Positions 48,560 to 56,849 of a DNA stretch of 64,000 nucleotides are shown piece after piece (the first letter of the stretch is position 1; every line of letters starts with the position of its first letter). Location of the stretch: the NCBI GenBank assembly GCA_963805295.1, contig CAWDTW010000084.1, positions 62,001 to 126,000 of the forward strand, given 5' to 3'. The position numbers and the translations under genes are program-made. The DNA is from Roseiarcus sp963805295. Lineage in GTDB: Bacteria; Pseudomonadota; Alphaproteobacteria; Rhizobiales; Beijerinckiaceae. Under the pieces are notes generated by a model. The model was not told the origin of the DNA. It made no database searches and saw nothing but the letters and a program-made list of their open reading frames with translations.

Positions 48560-51247
48560 TCAACCGGTCGCCGCGAACTTATCCACAGCAATGACGCCAA
48601 AAAACGCGGGCAGCGCCAACAGATAGGCGAGACCGGCGATTTCGATCACCGCTCCGAGACCGAAGTTGGTCGCGACGACCGGCGCGGCCGCCGCCCCGAT
48701 CACCGAGAAGCAGCCGTTGACGCCCCACGCCCAGATGAACATGTGTTCCTTGCCGAGGCGCCCGAGCGTGGTCATCGCGACCGGCATCGGGAAGCCCATC
48801 AGGAACGCCGGCGGCGCGATAATAAGGAAGCAGCAGACGAGACGCGCTCCGTAAGGCAGACTGCCGATCCCGTCGAGGGCCTCGCTGACGAACAGCGCAT
48901 AGAGGATGAGGATCGTCCCGATCGCGAGGAACAGAACCGGCATGACAACTCGCATCCGCGGCAGGATGCGCTCCGAGGTGAGCGCTCCGAGGCCCGAAAA
49001 TACGAGCATCCCGGTGATCAGCACTGACGCGGAAATCGTCGGGTTGCCGAGCGCCATCACGAAATGGGCGATGAGCCCGACCTCCACCATGATGTAGCCG
49101 GCGCCGAGGCAGGCGAAATAAAGCACGGTCAACGCCTTGCCGCGCGCGCGCGAAAAGATCGTCCGCCAGCCCCAGACCACCGGAATGGCGAGCAGCACGG
49201 TCGCCGTCAGGCAGGCGACGCCGAGGGTGGCCCAGATGAGGAGGTAGCCCCACTCGTCCTGCAGCAACTCGAGCCGGTCGAGAACCCGCGGGAGATCGGC
49301 GGTCTTGACGTAAGCAGCGAAATAGGGCGCGTCGTTGGTGAGAGCGCGCGCGTTGAACACATACCGCGAGGCGACGTCCGGCCAATCGCCGGAGATCAGC
49401 GCATGCCAGGCCAATCGCCCCATCACCGTCGCCGGCAGGACTCCGTCATCGGCCTTGCCGGACGGGGGCGCGGCGTCCGTTTCCTCATCGGACGGCGCGG
49501 CGGAATCTGCCGCCGCCCCCGATTCCGGCGCCGGCGGGCCTCCGGCGGCGCCGGCGAAAATCTGCTGGACATATCCGTCCAGCGTGGCGTCGGTCTGCGA
49601 GGGATCGTAGACAAAGCCAGGCGAGTAGATCTCGTCGAATGACATGTCGCGCGTGTGCGCGCGCAACTTTTGCACCTCGTCTGGGGTGAATCCGCCGTTC
49701 TTGTAAAGCACCGTCGCGGTCGAAAGATAAGAGGAGACGACGAAGAATGAGTTCGCGAGGTGGGCGGGATCGACCTCGCGCGCCGCCGCCGCCATCGTCG
49801 CATAGAGCTTCAGAACCGACTTCGGCGGTTCTTCCTTGTTCCATAGCGTGACGGACAGCACGCCGCCGGGGGCGAGGGCGCGCATATAGGTCACCATCGC
49901 CTCCTTGGTGTAGGCGAATTTCTCCACGATCGCGAAGCCGCCTGGATTGGACAGGCCGACCAAATCGGCGAGGCTCAGATCGATGACGTCGAAACGCTCG
50001 CCGGTGTGCGCGAGGAAATGCCGACCCTCGTAGTCGATGACCCGCACCTTCGACAGAATGTCGCCGGTGAAATCGCGGATGACGTCGCTGCGGAACGCGA
50101 CGAGAACCGCCCGATTGCCCTCGGCGACCGTGACGTCGCGCGCGCCGGTATGCAGCGCCACCTCGGTCGAGATGCCGCCGCCGAACTGCACGACGAAGGT
50201 CTTGGGCGAGGACTTGATGAGGTAAGGGTACACCATCGGCAGGAAGCGGAAGTAGGCGGTCTCCTTGTCGGAGAGATCGCGCATGACTCCGATCGGACCG
50301 TCGCTGTCGATATAGAGGCCCAGATAGGCGTTGACCGGCATGGTCGGCAGGCTGAAGCCGGCGTTGTCCGAGAGACCCGGCGCAAAATGCAGATAGGAGC
50401 TCGAATAGACCTCGAGGTAGCCGAAGGGCGAAGCGCTCTCGTAGACCCTCTTCGCGTCCGGGAACTTGCGCGCGTAGGAGACGCCCTTATAGTCGTTGAC
50501 CGCCAGTGTCTTCAGGCCGAGAGCGGGCGCCAGCGCGAAGTGGCCGCCGAACGCGAGCAGGCCCGCGAGAAGATAGGCGATGAGCGCGCCGCGGCCCCCG
50601 GGTCCGAACGCCCAAGCGGCGCAGGCCGCAAGCCAAAGCGTGAGCGGCGCGGCGATCAGATTGGCCGGCGCGAACACATACATCGCCAGCAGAAAGACGA
50701 GGCCGCACAGGCCCGACCCCGCGAGATCGGCGAAATAGACCCGCCCGAACGTGCGGTTGCTCTTGAGAAACACCGATCCCAGGAACACCGCGCCCGCCAG
50801 GAAGGGCGTCAGCTCCGCGAGAAACATCTCCAAGAGCTTCCACTTCTGAGCCGGGTCCGAGACGAGGAAGATGGCGTTGAAGCCGAGTCGCTCGACATAG
50901 AGATTGGCGCCGACCGCCAGCGGCCCGAAGAGCCCCAGCGCCGCCGACGCCGCACCCCGCCAGTGTCTCGAAAACCAGTCCTTGGCGACGGTCATGACCG
51001 CGCTCGTCAGCCCGAAGCCGAGCATCGCCAGGCTGACGACCAACGAGCCGAAATGCGCCCAGCTGCCGACCGAAAAGACGCGCATGATGTCGATCTGCAG
51101 CGCGATCACCGCTCCGGCGCCGAGGCCGACGGCGAGATAGAGCCCGAGGCGATCGCGAGCCCGGAGCGCGGCGTCGCCGCTCGGATCCTCGACAACCGCG
51201 TTCTCGAGCGCCGCGTCCGCGGTGGGAATGGGGCTGGCTTCGTTCAT
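48560..51247 (-). CDS. Large membrane protein with spermidine-synthase-like domain
   Basis: An 895-residue integral membrane protein. About 7-8 N-terminal helices (about 35-260), a soluble spermidine-synthase-like Rossmann domain (about 330-560; FVVQFGGGISTEVALHTGARDVTVAEGN is the nucleotide-binding region, then DVIDLSLADLVG), a low-complexity insert (Gly/Pro/Ala/Asp, about 565-600) and 6 more C-terminal helices. The catalytic PAPT aspartates typical of true polyamine synthases are not obvious, so an aminopropyl or other transfer role is uncertain. 78 bp downstream of the PCMT-family gene, probably one operon. Confidence 0.8.
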   Translation of the reverse strand: MNEASPIPTADAALENAVVEDPSGDAALRARDRLGLYLAVGLGAGAVIALQIDIMRVFSVGSWAHFGSLVVSLAMLGFGLTSAVMTVAKDWFSRHWRGAASAALGLFGPLAVGANLYVERLGFNAIFLVSDPAQKWKLLEMFLAELTPFLAGAVFLGSVFLKSNRTFGRVYFADLAGSGLCGLVFLLAMYVFAPANLIAAPLTLWLAACAAWAFGPGGRGALIAYLLAGLLAFGGHFALAPALGLKTLAVNDYKGVSYARKFPDAKRVYESASPFGYLEVYSSSYLHFAPGLSDNAGFSLPTMPVNAYLGLYIDSDGPIGVMRDLSDKETAYFRFLPMVYPYLIKSSPKTFVVQFGGGISTEVALHTGARDVTVAEGNRAVLVAFRSDVIRDFTGDILSKVRVIDYEGRHFLAHTGERFDVIDLSLADLVGLSNPGGFAIVEKFAYTKEAMVTYMRALAPGGVLSVTLWNKEEPPKSVLKLYATMAAAAREVDPAHLANSFFVVSSYLSTATVLYKNGGFTPDEVQKLRAHTRDMSFDEIYSPGFVYDPSQTDATLDGYVQQIFAGAAGGPPAPESGAAADSAAPSDEETDAAPPSGKADDGVLPATVMGRLAWHALISGDWPDVASRYVFNARALTNDAPYFAAYVKTADLPRVLDRLELLQDEWGYLLIWATLGVACLTATVLLAIPVVWGWRTIFSRARGKALTVLYFACLGAGYIMVEVGLIAHFVMALGNPTISASVLITGMLVFSGLGALTSERILPRMRVVMPVLFLAIGTILILYALFVSEALDGIGSLPYGARLVCCFLIIAPPAFLMGFPMPVAMTTLGRLGKEHMFIWAWGVNGCFSVIGAAAAPVVATNFGLGAVIEIAGLAYLLALPAFFGVIAVDKFAATG
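48579..48587 (+). promoter_or_regulatory. Perfect DnaA-box sequence
   Basis: TTATCCACA matches the DnaA-box consensus exactly. It lies within the last codons of the membrane protein gene, 1.3 kb from dnaA. Alone it is not evidence for an origin; a single 9-mer can arise by chance. Confidence 0.35.
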
Positions 51248-51325
51248 GGGTTCCTGCCCGTCATGCCGGGGAAGCGGCGCTCTTTTGAGGCGAAGCGCCG
51301 CCGCCGGGGTGCAGCGAGCGGCCTG

Positions 51326-52198
51326 CTAGTTGTTGTGCGTGCCGACGATCTGGTCGCCTTCGAGCTTGGTGAAGGGCACGAAGGGGACGATGCGCCCGCC
51401 GTAGATGTCGGAACGGGCGACCCTCATCTGGCCGTCCGGGCCCTCGTTCTTGACGACCTTGAGGACGCGCTGAGCGCCCGGCGGGCCGACCGGAATGACC
51501 ATGATTCCGTTCGGCTTCAACTGCTGCAAGAGCGGCGGCGGCACGTGGTCGATGCCGCAGGTGACGATGATCTTGTCGAACGGCGCGAATTCCTCCCAGC
51601 CGTAATAGCCGTCGGCCGCTTTGGTCGTGATCGCGGAGAATTCGTTGTAACCGTCCTTGACGAGCTGGTCGTAGATTCCGCGCGTGCGGTCGGCGAGCGG
51701 CTTGATGATCTCGATCGAGTAGACCTTATCGGTCAGATGCGAGAGATAAGCCGACTGATAGCCCGAGCCGGTGCCGATCTCGAGCACCTTCTCGCCCTGC
51801 TTGGGATCGATGTTCGAGGTCATCCGGCCGACGATGTGCGGCCCGGAAATCGTGACGCCATAGCCGATGTCGAGGAAGGCGTGGTCGTAGGCTCGGCCCA
51901 GATTCTGCTTAAGGACGAATTTCTCGCGCGGCGTCAGCAGGAAGGCGCGCTTGTTCCGGTCGTTGAGCAGGTCCTCGTTGCGCACCATCGCGCCGAAACG
52001 GTCGAACCGCTCGCCGAGGAACTTCGGATCCTCCCCGCGCTGCGCCACGCCCCACTCGATGAACTTTTGACGATTGTCCATCGGCGGGCTCATCTCGAAG
52101 GTGAACGGCGTCGGCACGTTCGCCAGCGCAAAGCGCGGGCCGAGCGCGCCCCCGATCAGTCCGGCCGCGCCGGCCAGGAATTGCCGTCTGTGCACCAA
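51326..52198 (-). CDS. Exported protein-L-isoaspartate O-methyltransferase family protein
   Basis: A 290-residue PCMT-type methyltransferase with an N-terminal export signal (RRQFLAGAAGLIGGALG: twin arginine followed by a hydrophobic run, Tat-like). The SAM motif is VLEIGTGSGYQSAYLS with GYGVTISGPHIVGRMT before it and IIVTCGIDHVPPPLL after it, the PCMT order. Cytosolic PCMTs repair isoaspartyl residues; an exported version would need SAM in the periplasm, so the methyl donor question is open. Located just upstream of the spermidine-synthase-like membrane protein. Confidence 0.82.
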   Translation of the reverse strand: MVHRRQFLAGAAGLIGGALGPRFALANVPTPFTFEMSPPMDNRQKFIEWGVAQRGEDPKFLGERFDRFGAMVRNEDLLNDRNKRAFLLTPREKFVLKQNLGRAYDHAFLDIGYGVTISGPHIVGRMTSNIDPKQGEKVLEIGTGSGYQSAYLSHLTDKVYSIEIIKPLADRTRGIYDQLVKDGYNEFSAITTKAADGYYGWEEFAPFDKIIVTCGIDHVPPPLLQQLKPNGIMVIPVGPPGAQRVLKVVKNEGPDGQMRVARSDIYGGRIVPFVPFTKLEGDQIVGTHNN

Positions 52199-52333
52199 AG
52201 GCCTCCTCGAACGAGATTCGTCCGTCGGCCTGATATCGCAATCAGAGGGAAAACGCGACCCTTAAACGAGCGCTTCCGGCCGAACTCGCGGTCCTGCGGG
52301 CCATCCTTCCCTTTGATTCAACGGCCGATTGAT

Positions 52334-52870
52334 TCAGCGGCCGACTGGATTGTGCGCCCACTCGTCGAGCGTCTTTGAGCGATGGATCGGCGCATACGCG
52401 AGGGCGGACTCCGATGCGCGCCTGCGGCGCCCATGCGCGACGTGAATTTCCGTCGATCCTGTGATGCGAATCTGCGCGCCTTGCGACCTGACCATGGCGA
52501 ACAGCCTCGCGGCGTGTTCCGGCGACAAGCGGATGCACCCGTGGGAGGCGGGTCTGCCGAGCCCGCCAACGGCGTTGGTGCCGTGGATCGCAAATTGCCC
52601 GAAGAAGAAGATGGAATGCGGCATCGGCGCGTTGCCGTACTTGGCCGAGTGGACCATCGCGTAAAGCGCCCGCGGCCGGAACACGCCGCGCGGGGTCAAG
52701 TGTCCGTCTCTTCCGGACGAAATCGGCCAGACGTAACTCTCGCCCGAACCCGAGCGCACATGCATCGTCTGCGACGTGAGGTCGACGTCGATTTTCACGA
52801 ACGCGCAAGCCTGGTTCTCAGCCGCAACGAAGACGCCGAGCGCCAGCAGCAATTTCAAGATGAAGCCCAT
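52334..52870 (-). CDS. Periplasmic L,D-transpeptidase (YkuD type)
   Basis: A 178-residue peptidoglycan L,D-transpeptidase with a signal peptide (1-22, ending ACA). The YkuD domain begins FVKIDVDLTSQTMHV and contains the catalytic motif HGTNAV followed by SHGCIRLS with the active cysteine. Such enzymes form 3-3 crosslinks or attach proteins to peptidoglycan. The ATG at 52870 is used; the longer open frame upstream is a shadow of the neighbouring gene. Confidence 0.9.
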   Translation of the reverse strand: MGFILKLLLALGVFVAAENQACAFVKIDVDLTSQTMHVRSGSGESYVWPISSGRDGHLTPRGVFRPRALYAMVHSAKYGNAPMPHSIFFFGQFAIHGTNAVGGLGRPASHGCIRLSPEHAARLFAMVRSQGAQIRITGSTEIHVAHGRRRRASESALAYAPIHRSKTLDEWAHNPVGR

Positions 52871-53024
52871 GACCGCCCGCTCCCCCTTCCCCAGTCCTGC
52901 AAGGCGCGCCAAACGGGCGCGGCCTGCGCGGCCGCCGGCCTCAGAGTACGCAAAGGCCGCGTCATATCCGAACCATGACTTAAGGATCGCGCCCCCAACG
53001 TCCCCGGAAGCGCACCGCGTCAAT

Positions 53025-53831
53025 TCATGGCGCAGAACGGGCGACTGCGCAATCGTGGTCCTGGAGATCCTCGGCGTGACCGCCGCCTTCGAGCGAAAAG
53101 CGGTCGGCGAGCAGGATGAAGCCCGGCTTGCCGGCGAAAGTCGCGCCGACAACGGCGAGCGTGTAGGCGTCCATCTGGGCCTTCGCCCCCTCGAGGCCGT
53201 CGGCGAGCAGCTCGAGCGGCGCGGCGTCGGAAAGATCGGCCGAGTCGAGCCGGCGGGCGAAATAGACCCTCCCATGGAGCGGGATCGTCATGGCGCGCCA
53301 ATGATCGTCGAGGGCCGAGCGATAGTCGGCGAGCGCCTCGGCGACGGGCTTGGCGACGCAATCGACGTGGACGTGCAACTGGTTCTGGCTGCGCGCCCAT
53401 TTCGAATTGATCGTCAAGGCGACCGCCTCGCGCGGCAGCGGACGACCGAGACGCGCCTCGAGCAGCGCCCTGGCTTTCCAGGCGTCGGCGAAGACGTTTG
53501 GCGCGTCGGGGGTCAGCATCTGGGGGTCCTCGATCCCGGTGATCCGCCGGGTCGGAATGGCGAGCATCTGCGCGACGCCATTGAGGTCCTTGAGGATCGC
53601 GACGCCCTCCGCCTCGCCCTGGGCGAGATCGACGCTCTCGCAGGGCGCAGGGCCTTCGCCCGCTTCGGCGTGCGCCACGCAAGCGTCGTGCACGATGCGC
53701 CACAGGGCCATCGAGTCGGCGCAGGCCGTCAGCGGGGCGAGCGTCAGACCGAGCGAGAGCGCGAGCGGCCCGACGCATGCGAGCCGCATCGTGCGCGAAA
53801 GGCCGCCCGCGGGATCGCCTGGAGGTTTCAT
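53025..53831 (-). CDS. cdh: CDP-diacylglycerol pyrophosphatase
   Basis: HIT-superfamily hydrolase that splits CDP-diacylglycerol to CMP and phosphatidate; 268 residues from the ATG at 53831, with a hydrophobic N-terminal export/anchor segment (LACVGPLALSLGLTLAPL). LWRIVHDACVAH, PTRRITGIEDPQML, FADAWKARALLE and the signature NQLHVHVDC identify Cdh. An alternative start is the ATG at 53789, nearer the hydrophobic segment. Same strand as the L,D-transpeptidase, 150 bp upstream. Confidence 0.87.
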   Translation of the reverse strand: MKPPGDPAGGLSRTMRLACVGPLALSLGLTLAPLTACADSMALWRIVHDACVAHAEAGEGPAPCESVDLAQGEAEGVAILKDLNGVAQMLAIPTRRITGIEDPQMLTPDAPNVFADAWKARALLEARLGRPLPREAVALTINSKWARSQNQLHVHVDCVAKPVAEALADYRSALDDHWRAMTIPLHGRVYFARRLDSADLSDAAPLELLADGLEGAKAQMDAYTLAVVGATFAGKPGFILLADRFSLEGGGHAEDLQDHDCAVARSAP

Positions 53832-53983
53832 CGTCGCCTTGGTCCGATGCTTGGTGTACGAACAACGGATCGTTGTCCGACAGAATCGCCGGAGGCTCAA
53901 CTTCGGCGACATGACCTCGATGGGATCGCCTTGGCGGCGGCCCTCCGCTTAGCCGAATTCCCCGCCGCGAAAATCGCCTGTGA

Positions 53984-54095
53984 GGTTGGCTGGCGACAGG
54001 CGCCGACGCCAAACGGATGGGGCGCCGACCTCAAATCCATGCCAACCCGTGACAAGGCCTGTCCATTGTCGTTTTGAGCGTTTTCAATGGGTTAT
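53984..54095. repeat. 112-bp direct repeat, copy 1
   Basis: Starts ggttggctggcgacagg and ends ttttcaatgggttat. Copy 2 at 54762-54873 is about 90 percent identical. The 3' end contains the ttttcaaNgNgtta motif also seen near 3960 and 4204. Confidence 0.8.
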
Positions 54096-54217
54096 ACGGC
54101 TTCGGATGATCAATTCGGTGGGGACTTAGCGGAAGGTTTCCGGTCTTCCCATCGGCCTCCTCATTAACTTCACCGGGGTTCTCCTCAAACAAGCAATCAA
54201 ACGCCTTGTGCTCTGAC

Positions 54218-54284
54218 TTCGTGGTCCTTCGTGAGCTTTGTGGTAAGAGATTTTTCACCACGAAGAACACGAAGGAACACAAAG
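54218..54284. repeat. Imperfect inverted repeat of accacgaag-type units
   Basis: Left arm contains cttcgtggtccttcgtgag and right arm accacgaagaacacgaagg, separated by an AT-rich loop (agagatttttc). Short acgaagg-type units recur within each arm. No gene function is inferred. Confidence 0.6.
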
Positions 54285-54761
54285 GCGGCGCTTCCCGCTT
54301 CGTTCTCCCGCAAGGGGAGAGGGACGCCAGTCGGGGCGCCTTTCTGATGGAGAACAAATGTAGCACGAAAACCCGACATTGGCCAACAATTTTCACTCGT
54401 CGCGCGATGGAGAATGTCCCCAACGATGCGACGCCCGGCCGGACCGCCGCAAACGGGCGCTAAAGAGACGGGGCGCCATTCGGGCGCGGCGGCGGCGCCG
54501 ACGCGCCGCGGACGGCGTCCGAAGGCGGTAGAACACCGCCGCTCCGGTGCGGAGAACAGGCGGCTTTTTCCGCGATAACAGGAGGCGAATAACAGGTCGA
54601 TAATTCGCGGTTATCAGGAAGGTAACAGGTGGGTGGGGCACCTGATAACAGCGGCCAGGAAAATCGCCCATGAGGTGTTTGAGGTATGCAGCCTGCGCAT
54701 GGGTTCGAGGCTGACGCGCCGACGCCATTTTTCATCCAGAATGGCGCGCCCCCCGGGCGCT

Positions 54762-54873
54762 GGTTGGCTGGCGACAGGCGCCGACGCCAAATGGATGGTG
54801 CGCCGATCCCAAATCCATGCCAACCCGTGACAAGCCCTGTCCGTTGTCGTTTTGAGCGTTTTCAATGCGTTAG
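54762..54873. repeat. 112-bp direct repeat, copy 2
   Basis: Second copy of the repeat at 53984-54095, same orientation, ending ttttcaatgcgttag. Between the copies is 666 bp of other repeats. Confidence 0.8.
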
Positions 54874-54909
54874 CGCGCCGAAGGCGGGCGGATTTTCTTC
54901 ACGGCGGGA

Positions 54910-55022
54910 GTGAGCCCGTTAGGCGTCGCGTTCTCGCACCAGGCGCTTGCGCTCGTGCGGCGCTTCGACGCTTTCACGCCCGGCAACGACCCCCACAAGG
55001 AGCATGACTTCGGCAGCTTCAC
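54910..55022 (+). pseudogene. DUF3768 fragment
   Basis: The reading frame contains FSHQALALVRRFDAFTPG and DPHKEHDFGSFT, which resemble the N-terminal part of DUF3768 proteins (an NDPHGEHDFG-type motif). The rest of the family domain is absent: directly after it the sequence becomes an integrase fragment. Regarded as a remnant of a mobile or plasmid-like element. Confidence 0.5.
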
Positions 55023-55037
55023 CCCGTTCCGAAGGCG

Positions 55038-55326
55038 CTTCTGTTTCAGACCTACAGCCGCGCGACCGGCCGGCTCACCAGCAATCCCCTGCCACAGGCG
55101 AACGCCTATGCGATGGTCCGGAGGCGGGCGAGGGCGGCCGAGCATCACGACCAAGATCGGCAACCACACGTTTCGGGCGACGGGCGTCACCGCGTAACTC
55201 AAGAACGGCGGGACGCTTGAGCGAGCGGCGCAGATGGCGAACCATGCCAGCACACGAACGACGCAGCTCTACGACCGCCGGGCCGAGGAAGTAACGCTCG
55301 ACGAGGTCGAGCGGATACTTGTTTAG
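55038..55326 (+). pseudogene. Phage-type tyrosine integrase, C-terminal fragment
   Basis: Reading LFQTYSRATGRLTSNPLPQ, then AYAMVRRRARAAGITTKIGNH-type residues, then HTFRATGVTA (catalytic HxxR region), then LERAAQMANHAS and TTQLYDRR (catalytic Tyr), this is the end of a tyrosine recombinase. An extra A near 55137 shifts the frame, and TAA (55195-55197) replaces the Tyr codon expected in VTAYLKNGG. The N-terminal half is missing. A scar of a past integration event. Confidence 0.8.
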
Positions 55327-55660
55327 CCCGTCATGCTCCGGCGGCGAGCGGCGTCCGCCACGCCCGCAGGTTCCGGGCGCCTTTCGCGCGATTGAGAAGC
55401 GGTTTGTCCGGACGGCTCCGCGGGGGACGAGCCGCGCCCGCCCGGCTCGCGCGCTTCCGTTCAGCGCGGATCGGCGAGCCTGGCGGGGAGTTTAATTATC
55501 AGTATATGTCTGTTATTATTCAATCGACGCAAGCTTCCACCCAGCGCCGCGATCCGTCATTAATGGCCGGATAGACTAGTGGATTTGGCGTTGCCGTCTT
55601 GCCGTGACATGATAGTCTCAGGCGCGAGCGTCCGCCCCGAAGGACGCGAGGAGACGTCCG
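55327..55660. other. Non-coding gap after the integrase fragment
   Basis: No gene or repeat supported. An AT-rich stretch (55490-55530, with attatcagtatatgtctg) stands out and may hold the promoter of the following reductase gene. Confidence 0.4.
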
Positions 55661-56656
55661 ATGGCCGCCAATCTCCAAGTCCTGCTGGATCACAGGCCGA
55701 CCGGCAAGGTCTCGCCGGCCAACTTCCGCATTGTCGAGTCGCCCGTTCCGTCGCCGGGGCCGGGACAGGTGCTGGTGCGCCACCAGTTCCTTTCTCTCGA
55801 TCCGTACATGCGCGGGCGCCTCAGCGACGCGAAGTCCTACGCCAAGCCGCAGGACGTCGGCGCGGTCATGCAGGGCGGCACGGTCGGGACCGTCGAGGCC
55901 TCCAACAATCCGCGCTTCAAGGCGGGCGACGCGGTCGTCGGCATGGGCGGCTGGCAGCGCTTTTCATTGAGCGACGGACGCGGCCTCAACGTCGTCGACG
56001 CAAAGTCGATCCCGATCCAGGCCTATCTCGGCCCCGTCGGCATGCCCGGCGTCACCGCCTGGTACGGTCTCAACAAGATCATCGCGCCGAAGGAGAGAGA
56101 GACGGTGCTGGTGTCGGCGGCGACCGGCGCGGTCGGCTCGGTCGTCGGCCAGCTCGCCAAGCATGCGGGCGCGCGCGCAGTTGGCGTCGCCGGGGGCCCT
56201 GAAAAATGCGAGTATGCGGTCAATGAGCTCGGATACGCCACTTGCGTCGACCACAAGTCGCCGAACTTCGCCGACGAGTTGAAGGCGGCGCTGCCGGACG
56301 GCGTCGACGGCCTGTTCGAGAATGTCGGCGGCGAGCCGTTCCAGCAGGCTTTGCGGCGGCTCAACAATTTTTCCCGCGTCGCCATCTGCGGCCTCATCGC
56401 TTCCTACGAGGGCGCGCCGACCGCGCTGCCCAACATGGGCATCTTCCTTGTCAAGCGGTTCAAGATGGAAGGGTTCATCCAGTCCGATCACAAGGACCTG
56501 TGGCCGCAGGCGATCGCCGAACTCGCCGCCCATGTCGCCGCCGGACGGCTGAAGTGGCGCGAGACGATCCGCGGCGGCCTCGCGAACGCCCCGCAGGCGC
56601 TGGTCGATCTCCTGCACGGCGAGAATTTCGGCAAGATGCTGGTCCGGGTGGATTGA
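55661..56656 (+). CDS. NADP-dependent MDR-family oxidoreductase (CurA/LTB4DH type)
   Basis: Zinc-independent medium-chain reductase of the leukotriene B4 dehydrogenase / curcumin reductase type, 331 residues. FLSLDPYMRGRLSD, YLGPVGMPGVTAWYGL, the NADP motif SAATGAVGSVVGQLAKHAG, FENVGGEPFQQALRRLNNFSR and the C-terminal GENFGKMLVRV are all typical. No zinc ligands are present. Probable reduction of enones or enals. ATG at 55661 with gaggag 12 bp upstream. Confidence 0.9.
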   Translation: MAANLQVLLDHRPTGKVSPANFRIVESPVPSPGPGQVLVRHQFLSLDPYMRGRLSDAKSYAKPQDVGAVMQGGTVGTVEASNNPRFKAGDAVVGMGGWQRFSLSDGRGLNVVDAKSIPIQAYLGPVGMPGVTAWYGLNKIIAPKERETVLVSAATGAVGSVVGQLAKHAGARAVGVAGGPEKCEYAVNELGYATCVDHKSPNFADELKAALPDGVDGLFENVGGEPFQQALRRLNNFSRVAICGLIASYEGAPTALPNMGIFLVKRFKMEGFIQSDHKDLWPQAIAELAAHVAAGRLKWRETIRGGLANAPQALVDLLHGENFGKMLVRVD

Positions 56657-56849
56657 GCTGGGCTAAAATTCTGCCCAAGCTTGAGCGCTATTGAAAAGAC
56701 TGGCCGCTCGGAATAGGTGTCCGCGCAACCCGCGCCGTTGAGGCGAGCGTGAGCGGAACAGTTCGGAGGGCCCGGCCCATCGGACGAGGGGTCGTCCGCT
56801 TGGTCTCGCCAAAGCGGCGCGCGGCCATGACGGGAGCGCCCATTCCAGC

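Larger units (their letters stand above)
53832..54894. other. Repeat-rich non-coding region
   Basis: More than 1 kb without a credible gene. It holds two 112-bp direct repeats, an imperfect large inverted repeat (54218-54284), a REP-like hairpin near 54305-54325 and a cluster of taacagg-type motifs (54551-54652), described separately. Open frames on the minus strand here read through the repeats and show no recognisable protein pattern. Confidence 0.6.

Noticed and set aside
47938..48587. Replication origin next to dnaA
   Set aside because: Only one DnaA box was found and no box cluster or AT-rich unwinding element is clear; not called.
54031..54423. 130-codon minus-strand frame in the repeat region
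   Set aside because: Starts in repeat DNA and includes the accacgaag inverted repeat; no protein motifs.
56657..56849. Possible FMN riboswitch upstream of the RibB-like gene
   Set aside because: None of the conserved RFN segments (such as the agggtga and cggtgaaagtc blocks) could be found.
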